Positions 12,947 through 26,935 are shown, counted from the stretch's first letter. The stretch is 64,000 nucleotides of DNA from Chamaelirium japonicum (GCA_947650365.1 OX393550.1:100653472-100717471); one strand, 5' to 3'. The notes: a model not told the origin generated them from the sequence alone. Program-made: numbers and translations.

Positions 12947-12970
12947 TATATATATATATATATATATATA
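12947..12970. repeat. (TA)n microsatellite
   Basis: A short TA run separates P3 from the GC-rich foldback element. Confidence 0.95.
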
Positions 12971-13704
12971 GGGGAGGGATACTCTCACTAATGGACTATT
13001 ACTAATGGCTTCTTACTAATGATCCTGGCCATCCGTATCCATATGGATGGGTCGGATTAAAATCTCCCCTCTCTCTCTCTCTCTTTCTCTCTCGCAGTGC
13101 AGATCCCGACCCCCTCCCGACCCCGACCTTTCCCCCATGGGCTCCGGCCTTCCCTTCTGGCGGCGACACCGGCAGCCCCGGCCGGCGACAGCAGCAGCCC
13201 CGATCGACCCTCCGGCAGCCCCGACCGCCCTTCCCCTCCGGCTCCGGCGCGCCGGAGCCGGAGGGGAAGGGCGGTCGGAGCTGCCGGAGGGTCGATCGGG
13301 GCTGCTGCTGTCGCCGGTCGGGGCTACCGGTTTCGCCGCCGGAAGGTATGGCCGGAGCCCAGGGGGGAGGGGGGGAAGGTCTAGTGCGATCGGGGCTGGG
13401 GCCGGGGCCGGGGCCGGAGAAGGGAAAGCTCGGGGCCGGAGCAATCGGCGCCGGAGCCGGGGTCGGGGGGGTCGGTGTCGCCGGCTGGGGTTGCCGGAGC
13501 CGGAGCTGGAGCCGGGGTCGGGGCTCGTGCGGAGGAGAGAGAGAGAGGCAAACGGGGCACGGAGGAGAGAGAGAGGGGCAGACGGGGCATGGGGCAATCG
13601 ACTGAGATTGAGGATCAATCTCAGTCATCTGTTGCTTTTGATCGGACGGTTGACATCTTTAGTAACTCTCATTAGTAATTATTGATTAGTGAGAGTATCC
13701 CTCC

Positions 13705-13706
<2 letters not shown>
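12971..13706. mobile_element. GC-rich foldback element with loopless central palindrome
   Basis: The ends are GGGGAGGGATACTCTCACTA and its complement TAGTGAGAGTATCCCTCCCC, with TA repeats on both sides. From about 13145 to 13360 the core is a palindrome centred at 13249/13250 (GCTCCGGCG|CGCCGGAGC) with few mismatches. CT and GA stretches flank the core (13070-13095, 13540-13575). The GC-rich, CCGGC-type sequence looks like captured monocot gene 5' sequence. The long open frames here are composition effects. Confidence 0.75.

Positions 13707-13779
<73 letters not shown>
13707..13779. repeat. (TA)n microsatellite
   Basis: A TA run of about 73 bp. Confidence 0.97.
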
Positions 13780-15742
<1,963 letters not shown>

Positions 15743-15866
15743 ATAACTCAGCAGTGACACCGATGGGAGCCGTTGGATCAAGGTTGATCCAACGGTTGAT
15801 ATCAAATCGGGTCGGAACCAAGCAGATTGGGTCAAATAAAAGAGTAGATCCCGTCCCTCTTCTTTC

Positions 15867-15912
<46 letters not shown>

Positions 15913-15918
15913 ATCTCG
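15743..15918. other. Short inverted repeat and (CT)n run
   Basis: GCCGTTGGATCAAGGTTGAT faces ATCCAACGGTT near 15768-15797, the style of centre seen in the neighbouring foldback elements. This may be a half element. A CT run follows at 15870-15905. Confidence 0.5.
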
Positions 15919-16066
15919 TGCGAGCTCCGCCTCCCTTCTACGGCGCAAAACCCGCAGATCCCACGCAGGTTCTCCGGTGTCCTCCGACGCAGGTGCGACC
16001 CCTCTAAGGCGCTAGTTCTCTAGCGCCTACCCTCCGGCACTGGTTCTCCGGCGTACTCCTCATTTG

Positions 16067-16210
16067 ATGGCCGCAACACCGATCGGCCCTATGGCGCATC
16101 ATCTCTCTCCTTTCTCAGTCTCTGTCTCTCCAAGCGAGCCCTCATCCTCCTCATCATCGACGGCAGCAACCCCGATCGGCGCTATGGCCACCTCGCCCGT
16201 GACCTGATTG
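16067..16210 (+). other. Small serine-rich ORF, possible old first exon
   Basis: An ATG at 16067 opens about 45 codons (MAATPIGPMAHHLSPFSVSV, then a serine run) in a GC-rich patch preceded by a CT-rich leader. This resembles a plant 5' UTR and first exon. It repeats an ATPIG.MA phrase. There is no recognised domain and no proof that it is expressed. Confidence 0.2.
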
Positions 16211-16449
16211 GCCGACGCCAACCCATCTACGTCGCAGTCCCCTGTGACCCAATTAGAGAGATTTCTTGATCCAATGGCTTTTCACCAATTCCATTGACCA
16301 TTTCGGAAGAAGGGAGGAGACCATTGAATTGATTTTCTAACTTTCTATAGATCATTTTGCTAGATATAATCCTGCATTGTTATATTAATATTTATATAAG
16401 TACTTGTCCTGAAAATGTTTTGTATCAAATGTTGTTCTGTTGTCTGCAG

Positions 16450-17931
16450 ATATGGCCTCCCAAAAGCATCAAGGATACCGGCTCTAGCCTTCACTCAAAA
16501 TTGAAGGAAGCAATAATCCAGGTATGACATTGTTTTGCTTCTTCAAGTTACCAATATAGCTTAATATGGATCAATCTTATGCAGTCTACTTTGCATTTCA
16601 TACCTGTCATCGGCTAAAACTCCAATAAGAGTAGGTTTGCAAACATTTCATGGGTTAAATACTTAAATCCTTAAGCAAAGTAGGTTTGAGATAACCTTAA
16701 AATATGTTCCCACAGATATAATGGTTTTGCCGGTTGGTCGTCAATTATAGTGAAACTACCCCTCATAATTTTGGCTTACACCCCCAAATTTTTGACACAA
16801 GGAGGGGTAGTTTTAGTACAAATGACTGCAAATAAACAAAAATGTTAAATTTAGAAGGGTACCCATAATAATGAAAAATGTGGGGGTGTTTTTGCTCTAA
16901 ACATATTTGGGGGACTAAGTCAAAATAACTTGTTATTTTAATGAGTATATTGAATTCAGTTCCAATAATTCTCATTGTTTCGTAGGAGTGACTAAATATG
17001 ATTATGATAAAAAAAAATAATGATCCTTATATTCAACACCATGTAGATTGAAAAACTTGTTGATAATTTAAGAACAGCATGGAAACCAAGTGGTAGATAA
17101 ACTGGTGTTGTCCACTATGACAAAGCAAACTCTTGATTGAGCTGTTAGTGGAAATTGATAAGGGTATTTCGGGATAAAAAGTTGACGGGCTAAATGTGAA
17201 ATGCGGTGTATAGTTCAGGGGAAAGTTTAGTAATTTGCTCTATTATTTATTACCATCAAATTAAGGCCATGGATCATGCTTTGACATTATGGTTTTACAA
17301 TTTTTTTGTTTCATTCACACATTTAAATATGCATTGCGTATTTATTCTTGAAAAAATAAACTTAAGGAATATTTCATTATACACTGATCTAGTTTTGGTT
17401 TGGTTTTGGCTAGAGTGAGTGTTTTGTTGGATCTCTTTGAGTTTGATTGTGCGGGGTGTTGTTAGATTATTACCGTCAAATTAAGGCCAAGGTTCATGTT
17501 TTGACATTATGGTTTTGCATATTTTTTTGATGTATTTTCACAATTAAATCTGCAGTGCAGAATTCTTCTTGAGAAAGTAAACTTAGGGAATATTTCATTA
17601 AGCTTAAGGTCTATTGAGAAATCCCTCTAGAGGGGGGGGGGGGGGGGGGGGGGGGTCAGCCTAGATCCCTACCAGTTTATTGATATAATTATAAAAAGTA
17701 CAAAGCAAAAAAAAGAATAATCAAAGCAAAGTACAAGTGACTTCCTCCATCTGATCTACTTCCTTACCTTGAAGTGCTTCCTTCCACTATTTTAATCTGT
17801 TCTCAATAATCTTCAAAACAATTTTTATCATAATATATAAGCCATAGTTACTCTTGTTTAGGTGAAGCTGCTTGAGGAATCCCTTGGCGATGGTTCTGAA
17901 AAAGTGGCTCCCTATTTTGTTGAAAAGCCCC
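16450..17931 (+). pseudogene. Two orphan exon-like segments, unidentified
   Basis: The segment 16450-16521 follows a TCTGCAG acceptor and ends CAG|GTATGA. In one frame it reads SLHSKLKEAIIQ. The segment from 17862, after TTGTTTAG, continues in phase as VKLLEESLGDGSEKVAPYFV and then meets a stop near 17953. This could be the relic of a multi-exon gene. The protein was not recognised. Confidence 0.3.
17590..17700 (-). mobile_element. L1/SINE 3'-tail fragment with (G)n expansion
   Basis: It contains TGAGAAATCCCTCTAGAG, a long G run, and CCCTACCAGTTTATTGATA. This resembles the minus-strand tail of the L1 at 35433, but lacks the poly(T) stretch. Confidence 0.5.
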
Positions 17932-18065
17932 CCTGTAACAGGGAGTGGCTCTAGGTGTCCCTTGGAGATGCTCTATGCTTGGAGGGAGTTGTACTAGCTG
18001 AGTTAGTATGTTCACCATCTAGTCTACTTGTCCAAAGATTTATACCCATAGATTTCTGCATGCAG

Positions 18066-18311
18066 GGGAACGACGTGGGAACCCAGTATCGGTCTGGAAT
18101 ATACTTCTACTCACCGGAGCAGGAGAAAGCGGCCAAGGAGACTCTGGAGGCGCACCAGAAGTCCCTGAACCGGTAGATCGTGACGAAGATCCTCCCCGTG
18201 AAGAAATTCTACCGTGCGGAGGAGTACCATCAGCAGTACCTTGAGAAGGGTGGCCACTCCAAACAGTCTGCGGACAAAGGCTGTAACGACCCGATCCGCT
18301 GCTACAGCTGA
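18066..18311 (+). pseudogene. MSRA: Peptide methionine sulfoxide reductase A, last exon, decayed
   Basis: After an intact TGCAG acceptor the sequence reads GNDVGTQYRSGIYFYSPEQE, then a helix region to KSLNR. A TAG stop at 18174-18176 stands where the family has lysine, and the frame then continues IVTKILPVKKFYRAEEYHQQ to GCNDPIRCYS and a TGA. This is the C-terminal half of plant cytosolic-type MsrA, which reduces methionine-S-sulfoxide in oxidised proteins. The upstream exon with the catalytic GCFWG cysteine is absent from the DNA before it. Two residues are also lost at GGHSKQSA. Because the splice acceptor is retained, this arose by DNA duplication, not from mRNA. It is almost certainly non-functional. 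Confidence 0.9.
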
Positions 18312-18935
18312 AGGTTACATCGACAGAGCCGTTGCTTTATGAACCTTTAATTGTTGCTTAGAATGTATTGATATACTACTATCTCTCGGGACAAAGACCT
18401 TGTAAAACTGTATCTAATTGTTGCACCTTCTGTTTGGGGTGGTTTTAACTTGTATTTATTTCTCTGTTTGTTGGTTATGAGTTAAGGTGGTGGTATATAT
18501 TGACCATGAATCTTGGTTTTTGTCAGTGTTGATGATTGTTGGATGAACATTTTGTTGATTCCGAATAGAAGTATGTCCCTTGGATTTTGAGTTTTGGCCA
18601 TCAGTTGTAAGATTTTATACGCCGACGCACATATGCATCGTTTGTTAATGTGCCCATGGACATACATGCAGCCATCCATTGGCGTGGACAGTGATCACTT
18701 AAAGGGACAGTTCAGGTCAGGATGGAAACCAGGATGGCTGAGGATCTGTTCTTTTAGCGACCAAGATGCACTTTCAGCACTAGCAAGCATCTCGGTCGCT
18801 GATCGCCCATGACCCGAACCTGGTAGCTACTGGCCGGTTTCGCTACTAGAGCTGAGTTCAAGAGTCCAAGCTAAAGTACCCATCCTTTTTCAGAAGGAAG
18901 CAAGCAATATATGTGAAAACATTCAATCAGTGTCT
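18312..18935. other. MSRA pseudogene 3' flank
   Basis: AT-rich sequence following the MSRA stop codon, probably its old 3' UTR and flank. CTTTTAGCGACCAAGATGC near 18750 faces GCATCTCGGTCGCTGA near 18786, a small inverted repeat. Confidence 0.4.
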
Positions 18936-21900
18936 CTAACCCCAAATAGTTACAATTTATGCTATTTGTTTTTTATTTGCTGTAGCATAAATAAAATAGA
19001 CAATTTAGCTTTGAGAATCAATTCACTATGAACAAATTGCAGCTCTTTCTCGCTGATTTATTAGTGAAAAGAAAAAAAAAATCATTATATTGCTTATTAA
19101 TAACCATCAAGTTTTCAAAGTGCACTTTGCAAGATAAACCATTGATTTCTTATTTGGCATCAAGTTTTCTTTAACACATCAACATCCAAAATTGTTTGTT
19201 AATTATTATCATACCATCATGTACTACATGCATCACAGTAGAGAAACGAAGAACCAGACCATTCTTTTATCAAAATATGCTTCATGAATTCTACTAGTTC
19301 ATACCACATGCAAGTATCTAAAAATCACTAAATGAAAGTCCACTACAATCTAAAAAGTAAAAATACTAAAGCCTTAATCATTTTCATCGAATATCTCATC
19401 ACCAGTATTTAGAGGCAACTCATATACTTTTCTACCATAGGTTGCATATTCAAATATTCTTTTTTTCAATTTGTTATTGACATTAACATCTTTATGTAGA
19501 TAATTTTTTAGAGCTTCTACATGACACTTCTTTTTCTAGTTTTCAATGGAAAATAATGGGCTATAAAAATCCAATCAAAAATATTATTAATATACAATCT
19601 TATTCTTAGAATAATTTTGGATCTCACCGTAGAAATAACACCCACAGGTCCAGGTTCCTTCTGCTGCAGCCTCGACTACGTTACGAGCCTTCTAGATAAA
19701 TTTTTATAGAGATTTCAGTAAGTGTCATGTAAGCATCTTATGTTCTGCATAAGTTGAACCAATTCCGTAAATAAATTTGTTTGTATCCGTGGTAAAAATT
19801 ACATCATTTATTTTTTCCTTCAGAAACGATTTAGCCATGAATACATCCTAACATTAAAAAAAAAGCTAACCTAAGATTTAAAAAAGAAAACTAATATGAG
19901 CATATATCATACCTAATGTATATCGGGGTATTTTGTATCTATTAGATAAACCTTGTTTGAGATTAAATTATTTCTTCTTTATGATTCTTCAAGTATTTGA
20001 TCAAATATGGAAGACATGAACCTTCTTCATCATAATGATCTGCTTATAAATAGAATATTTAAAAGTTTTATTTATATATAGATAAATTATATAAAATAAA
20101 TTAATTATATATAGAAAAAATAATAATTAAATATGAAAAACAAATTTATATATGTGCAGCTTAAAACGAATGAAAATTATAATCATATATAAGTGTTTTA
20201 GCAAAAGAATGAGCCAACTTAGAATTGTAAAACAACAATTTGACCACTCTTTCACTTACCTTCACGATTTTGTCAGCACCATTAACTACAAATTCCAAAC
20301 TCCTTCTATTTTAGAGAGAGAGAGAGAGAGAGAGAGAGTTGTGCCATGAGAATGCTCTCGAATGACTCATGTACCTATTATTTTTTTCTTAAAAATAAGT
20401 GAAAGCTTATTATCTTATTTAAGATGTTATTTGTGGATTTTCTTATAGAATGATGAAGATCAAGAGGTGACGATTGTTATAGCATTGAGATTACAACGTC
20501 GTGTGTTCATAGTTGCGAAATTGAGAGACTGCTATATAAAAAAGACAATGCTAAAATTTATAAAATATCAAGTATTCTCTCTCTTCTAAATATAACTATC
20601 TTTCTTAAATAGAACGAATTTTGAATTTGCAGTTAATGGTATTGATAAAATCGTGAAGGAAGGTGAAAAAATGGTCAAAGTATTATTTGACAACTTTAAG
20701 TTGGCTCATATGTATGCTAAAACACTTTATGTGAGGTACAACTTTCTATCTTTTTATGCTGTACATATATAAATTTGTTTTTCACATTGAGTTAATTCGT
20801 TTTCTATATATAATTAATTTATTTATATATTTTACCTATATTTAAATAAAAAATTTAAATATTCTATTTGTAGACAGATCATTATGATGGAGAAAATTCA
20901 TGTCTTTCATATTTGATCATAATACTTGAAGAATCACATAGATGAAATAACTCAATCTCAAACAGAGTTTATCTAATAAATAGAAAATATCCCGATACAC
21001 ATTGGGTATGATCTATGCTTATATTAGTTTTGTTTTTTAAATCTTAGGCTAGCTCATTATTTATTTTTATGTCAGGATGCATGCTTGGCTAAAATCGATT
21101 CTGGAGGAAGAAATAAAAAATGAAATTTCCACCACAAATATAAACAAGTTTAATTACAGAAGTGGTTTGACTTATGCAGAATGTAAGATGCTTACATGAA
21201 CTCTCATATGTCTCTAGAAAAAAACATCAAGAAGACTCGTAACGCAGTTGGGGCTACAGTAGAAAGAACCCCGACTTGTGGGTGTCATTTTGACGGTAAG
21301 ATCCAAAATTATTCTAAGAATAAGACTACATATTACTAATGTTTGTGAATGTTTTTCTCAGGCCATTCTTTTTTATTGAAAACTAGGAAAACGAATGTCA
21401 AGTGAGAAGCTCTAAAAAATTATCTACATAAAGAGGTTAACGTCAATGACAAGTTGGAGAAAGGGACATTTGAATACGCAGACTGATAGAAAAATGTATG
21501 ATTGCCTTTTAATATCGGTGATGGGGTATCGATGAAAAAGATTGAGGCTTTAGTATTTTCACTTTTTTTTTTGGATTGTAGTGGACTTTTATTTAGAGAT
21601 TATCTAGATGTTTGTATATGTATGAACTAGTAGAATTTATGAATCAGATTTGGATAGAAGAATGGTCTTATGATGCATACCTTTGTTCTCTGTTTCTCTA
21701 CTGTGATGCATACATGATATGATGGCATGATAATAATTTTTAAGCAAGTTTGAATGCTGATGTGTTATAGATAACCCGATGCCAAATGAGAAAGCTAAAT
21801 GGGTTACTTTGCAGTGTGCACTTTGGAAACTTAAAGAAGTATTAGTAGCAATATAAAGAATATTTTTTCATTCCCCTGTTAAACCAGAGAGAAGAGTCAA

Positions 21901-21960
21901 CACTTGTTCATAGTGAATTGATTCTCAAAGCTCTACTATCTATACTGTTTATGCTATAGT
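18936..21960. repeat. Large palindrome A (arms about 1.35 kb) with exon-like segments
   Basis: The left arm (18936-20318) and right arm (20612-21960) are inverted copies. For example, TCTTTGAGAATCAATTCACT near 19011 faces AGTGAATTGATTCTCAAAGC near 21915. The spacer is about 290 bp and begins with a GA run. Read rightwards, the spacer and right arm contain intron-separated open stretches: spacer ALRLQRRVFIVAKLRDCYIK (20465-20572), then IDKIVKEGEKMVKVLFDNFK (near 20640-20735), a DHYD...SCLSYLI piece (near 20878), a piece with TYAE (near 21175), a CGCHFDGKIQNYS piece (near 21280) and VNVNDKLEKGTFEYAD (near 21438). The left arm holds the same series on the minus strand. The protein was not recognised, and several stops and frameshifts show decay. 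Confidence 0.85.
20449..21490 (+). pseudogene. Unidentified multi-exon gene fragment in palindrome A
   Basis: At least five exon-like open stretches, several bordered by TAG/CAG acceptors and GT donors, lie in the spacer and right arm. Counterparts are inverted in the left arm (except the spacer exon) and recur in palindrome B. Some have stops in frame, for example after DEI in the third stretch. A host gene fragment captured by a foldback element is the simplest reading. The function is unknown. Confidence 0.45.
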
Positions 21961-23408
21961 GAAAAAAAAATGGATTCATTTTCTCATAAATAGATTCTTT
22001 CTACCAAATGAGTTCTTTGAAAAAATAGGTTATTTCCTTACGAATGGATTCTACCTCATGAGGGTTTTAAATCCCTCCCCTTCTACTCCTAATGATGCGA
22101 CGATTATCTCCTCTACAAAAAAAAAAAAAATCCAAAGTCATTCATTTATACTTTATAATTATTGTTATTGTTGTTGTTGTTGAGAAATCATCAGTCGTTC
22201 CTTACATACTTGCAGATCTGTGGTCTTTGTTTTGGCCATTTGTTGAAAATATGATATCTATAATTAAGATGGCATCTCCAACTCTTTACTGTAAATTCCC
22301 ATATATTCGAGTTGTCCCTCTTCTACAACGTATTCTTAACTACAAATATAGTGCTGAAGTTATGGTATGACGAAACTTGAGGAAGTCTCGAGTCAGGTAG
22401 AGGGAGGATGGGAGGCTTTGTGAAGGAGGGGCTCTATTGGAAGGAAATGATCAGGGTTGTTTGGTACTTCTTCTAATCTTAGGGAGTGTTGTTTATGAGC
22501 GGCTCTACTAATTAACACTATATAATACACATGTGTTTTCTTTTGGAGCTAAGAAAATTGGAATGAATCACCTTTTCACTCTCCTTCACTAGTTCTAAAA
22601 AGAATCTACACAAAAGAGATAGCCCCATTTTAGTTCTGAAGAACATAGGAGCCTTTGTAAGAAAAATTGAAGAATGATGAGGGAGGTGTTCGATGAAAGA
22701 GGGAGTGATGCAGGACAACTTCAATAGTCATCGCAAGAAGAAGATAGGGTCTCGCACCAAATCCGATCTCACTTTCGTTGAGCCTCACTCTCGCAATCCT
22801 CTTATAGGGGAACTCAAGGCAATTTGTATACAGTTTTTATTCATAAAAATTCATTGATCATAATGAGAATATGGGCCATATTTATAGGCCTTACATAGAC
22901 TATGTTCATTGAATCTGGACACTTAGCCAAAATGGTAAGATAGAGGTTTGATTATATTCAAATCTTAGAGATAAACTTCCAAATTCAAATAAAACTAGAT
23001 TTTAAATTTTAAATAATCAATTATTCTAAAAAATAATTAATTATTTAATAATTTAGTATTTATTTATTAATTTGAATTTTTAAAAATAATTAGTCGTAAT
23101 GCATCATGAATCTTGTAGGGTAGATCTGGTTGTGATGCTACCGCATCAAACCCCTGTGGCTTTCAACTTAAAATTTTTCATATTACCAATATCGCGGCCT
23201 TTGGTTTTATCTAACCTCAACCCCACAATTGACATAGTATAATTAAAACAAAAGTTCTTAAAGAACCATAAAATTACTGAAAAATTTGAAATCTAGTGAG
23301 TAAGCCTCTTTGACTGCATTGTTCATTTTCAAATCTTTTTTGAGAAAAAAAAAATGATGATGTTATTGACAATTTATAGCTCTTCTGTGCATCTGGAGCC
23401 CTTGTAAG

Positions 23409-23950
23409 TAGGGTTGACAATTTTGGACCTGACCCGATAGCCTTGACACGAAATTAGCGGGTTTGGGTTTGTGTTAAACAGGACCATGTCGTAAATGGGT
23501 CAACACGACTTACTCTATTTGTAAATGGGTCAGGTTTAGGTTTTGTCTACGACCCATTTGAACCGTTTAAAACACGTGTTGTGTTGGGTCGGGTCTACCC
23601 TGCAATCTGATAGTTGGCTCTGAACAGTGAACTCTGAACTCCGAAGTCTGAACTGTATATCTAACTCTTGATGCAGTTCTTCTCACACCCAGAAGAACCA
23701 CAAGAAATGTTGAATTTGCTCGAGCTCTTGCCATTGAAGTTTTCATCGGGTCGAGCGGGTCTTATCGGGTTGGGTCAACTGAGTACGACTCGTGAGGTAA
23801 ACGGGTATAGTAGGTCTACCCGGTTTATAAGCGGGTCGGGTACAGGTTTAGGGTCTATACACAATTAGTTAAACGGATCATGTCTGGGTCTAGGGGTTCT
23901 GGACCCGACCTGAAACCAGACACAACCCAACATGACCCATTGCCAGCCTA
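23409..23950. mobile_element. Non-autonomous hAT element with 8-bp target duplication
   Basis: The element starts TAGGGTTGACAATTTTGG and ends CCCATTGCCAGCCTA. CTTGTAAG flanks both sides (23401-23408 and 23951-23958). The interior is built from GGGTCGGGT / AACGGGTC phrases and has no transposase. In copy 2 of repeat X (from 31516) its right part has been deleted. Confidence 0.85.
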
Positions 23951-24124
23951 CTTGTAAGGGATGTCCCAAAATGAAACTAGATTTTGGTGAGAAATGTGCA
24001 GGGGTTGGATAGGCTAAGGTATCTCCTACAAGAAATGTGGTGCAACATTCCCCCTTGGTATTCATAAGAAGATAAGGTTTCCACATCGATTAAAATGTGG
24101 GTGGGTAACAAAACTATTTCCACA

Positions 24125-24369
24125 AGGGTGTGTTTGGTAATTGTGAAAGTTTTTGTAAGAAATGAATTCATCAGAAGGGAAAGAAAAAGAAAGGAAAGCA
24201 AAAAAATAGCAACTTTTCTTGCTACTATTGGATTGTCAAAAAGAGATATGAAAGGAAAGAAAAATTATTTTCTTGTGGGACCACACTTTTTTGTCAACCA
24301 AACAATGAATTTTGTTAGAAAAATTAGTATTTCCTTTCCTGTGTTTTACCGGCAACCAAACACACCCCA
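24125..24369. mobile_element. Tourist-like MITE, copy in repeat X1
   Basis: The ends GGGTGTGTTTGGTAA and ACCAAACACACCCC are inverted copies. The interior is GAAAGGAAAG-rich. A counterpart at 31872-32118 shows that it was present before X was duplicated. Confidence 0.7.
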
Positions 24370-24785
24370 AAAGAATATGCTTAGATTTTCCATATGAGAC
24401 ATTGAAACTATCAGGAAAGAGTTGTCAATTCTTTGATACGACAATGAGAAGCAACGACGATATTGCATGCTTATAAGGATCTAAATGGGAGGGGAGAAAA
24501 ACTAAGAAAATTAATGATGGCTATATTATATATGGAGGGAAGGTAAATACTAGAAATGGAGAAAGAATACTAGAGAGTAAAGACATTAAAGTTATAATTG
24601 GAGATTTTAAAAGGACCATAAAAGCTTTGCCTCTTTTTTATTGCGTTTTAAGCCTCATCCACCATCAAGTTCCTCCTCATTGTCTTTTGACTTTAGAATT
24701 TCCAGTATCTCTAAAAAAAGTTAATCAAAATTCTAGGTTTTCTAGTTTTGGTCCTTTTTTTTTTTGGCTAAATGAACTAGAATTT

Positions 24786-24870
24786 AGGGTTTGTTCTTTT
24801 AGTTTCCTAGGAAAAAAAATAAAGGAAACAATATCTGCAGAAATTTATTTCTGCATAAATTCTTTCCATA
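24786..24870. mobile_element. Left half of a PIF-like MITE, right half lost
   Basis: GGGTTTGTTCTTTTAGTTTC matches the left end of the complete element at 32541-32898. The sequence jumps to flanking DNA after CCGTTTAATTT, so the right half is deleted here. Confidence 0.65.
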
Positions 24871-26758
24871 CCGTTTAATTTCTTTCATGGCCTAAAGCAA
24901 TAGAGGCTACCTCCAAAGAATATTGATTTCGATCGATAAATAATAGGTTTTCTTTTCGCCTTCTCTTACGCCGAACTTATCAAAATTCATCATAACTCGT
25001 AAATTTATTCATCTTAATGTCCTCGCATCTTTATAACTTTTTTGTATATTTTCCAATATTTGATTGTATATGTTCTTTGCCATCTTTTGAAGCTCTACCT
25101 CTTTTTTATTGTGTTTTAAGCCCACCACCAAGTTTTTATCTGCATGTTCTTTACTTTATATGCACTTTTGTTGAAATCCTTTTAATACAATTTGGTATCT
25201 GGTGTTGCATCATATTTGACGCAAATTTTAGAGCCCAATTACCCTCATTCAATCAATAATGGATAATGAATGTTGCATTATTTCCTTGAAAATTCCACCA
25301 CCTTACTCTTCGTGTAATAATAATTTCTTTTCTTGATCTGGGGGATTTGGTGAAAATTTTTTTCTATAAAATGGTTTTGAGCTAAAGGACAGATGAAATT
25401 TTGGTTTTGCTTCAGGTTCCTTACCGAAATACCATAGTATAATCAATCCATCCAACCACCAAATTTGACTTTTCAAATCGTTCAAAAGAAAAAAAAAAAA
25501 AAAAAACCTACACGTGACTATATAGAAAAATATATAAAATCCAGATTTACATACACAAAATAATTGTAGCAATTGATATTCTTTTCGGAAAAATTATAAC
25601 TCTTGCTATAGTGAAATCATTGTAGTTAAAAAAAGGTTAATTAGTCTAAAATCCCTCCATAAGTCATTATTTAAGCTAAAGGATACAAGTTGTTAGGATA
25701 TCTGTTAAAGTACCTCCCCGAATGACACGTTTGTACAGCAAGTCCTTAACCGAAAATATTGACTTTTTTTATCCTTTAGATTACAAAATTGCCCCTCCAG
25801 CAAGATTATCCATTCGTTTCGAATTAGAGTATTCATTCGTCTTTGGCATGAGTATCCATTCGCCGATTAACACTATACATGTAGCGATTGCTACAGTGAT
25901 TTCACTGTAGCTACAACAGCAAAAACATTGTAGCAAGAGTATTCATTCGTCATCAACAAGAGTATCTATTCACCGGGTGATACTGTGCATGTTGCGGTTG
26001 CTACAGTGATTTCATTGTAGCAAGAGTAACCATTCATCTTTAGAAAGAGTATCTATTCGGTTAATTGATACTCTTGCTACAGTGAAATCACTATAGCAGC
26101 TATAGTGAAAGCATTGTAATAATGGACAATTCGCTAAATTGATACTCTTACCAAATTGAATTAATACTCTTGCTATGGTGATTTCACTATAGCTACTACA
26201 GTGAAATCACTGTAGCAGCTATAGTGAAATCACTGTAGCAACTGCTACATGCACAATGTCAATTAGCGATTGGATCCTCTTTCTGGATAGAATTGATACT
26301 CTTTTTTGTAGCACTTAAGAGGGTAAATAAGGACAAGGGGCATGCTGTAGCACGCAATGTTCAGGAGGGACTTGGTGCAATATTGAAATGTTATCTGTCA
26401 TTTAGCTAATATAGCATCTGCTAAAAGGACTTAAGACTAAGTCTCCCTAAAAAAATTTAGGTGATATTTTTTTAAAAAAATACTACAGTGATTTTACTGT
26501 AGCTAAAAGAGTAAGATGGCCTTCTCTTTTCCTTCTCCAAAACTTTGCTATTTATAGCCTTAGAGAAAAAAAAAAGACCTGACATCTTTCTCATTCTCCT
26601 CCCTTCACTCAGCCCCATAAACCTCTAAAACAGTAACCCGACTTCAACATAATATCCATGTAACGTTTAAATGTTAAATATAGGCAAGTAACAACCGTCC
26701 GATTCTCTCCACGCTAATTGGTATTATCAAAAAAAATTAAGGAAAATACTATTTAGCA

Positions 26759-26935
26759 CGAAACGTTTAGCCCGAATGGTCAACCCGATTGACATGTCTT
26801 GATTATAGCCGTCCATTGCACCCAACCCCGACCAGTGAATCACATTCAACTCGGACTGGCAGTGGCAGCCCACGTGATATTGTTAACGGATGCCATGTCA
26901 ATCGGGCTGACCATTCGGGTCGAACATCTTTACAC
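26759..26935. mobile_element. Inverted-repeat MITE, copy in repeat X1
   Basis: GTTTAGCCCGAATGGTCAAC faces TGACCATTCGGGTCGAAC, with CGATTGACATG and CATGTCAATCG inside. The same element lies in X2 at about 34845-35003. Confidence 0.6.

Noticed and set aside
13002-13685. Overlapping 200-codon Pro/Arg/Gly-rich frames on both strands
   Set aside because: A GC-rich palindrome removes stop codons in all frames. There is no domain and no codon bias.
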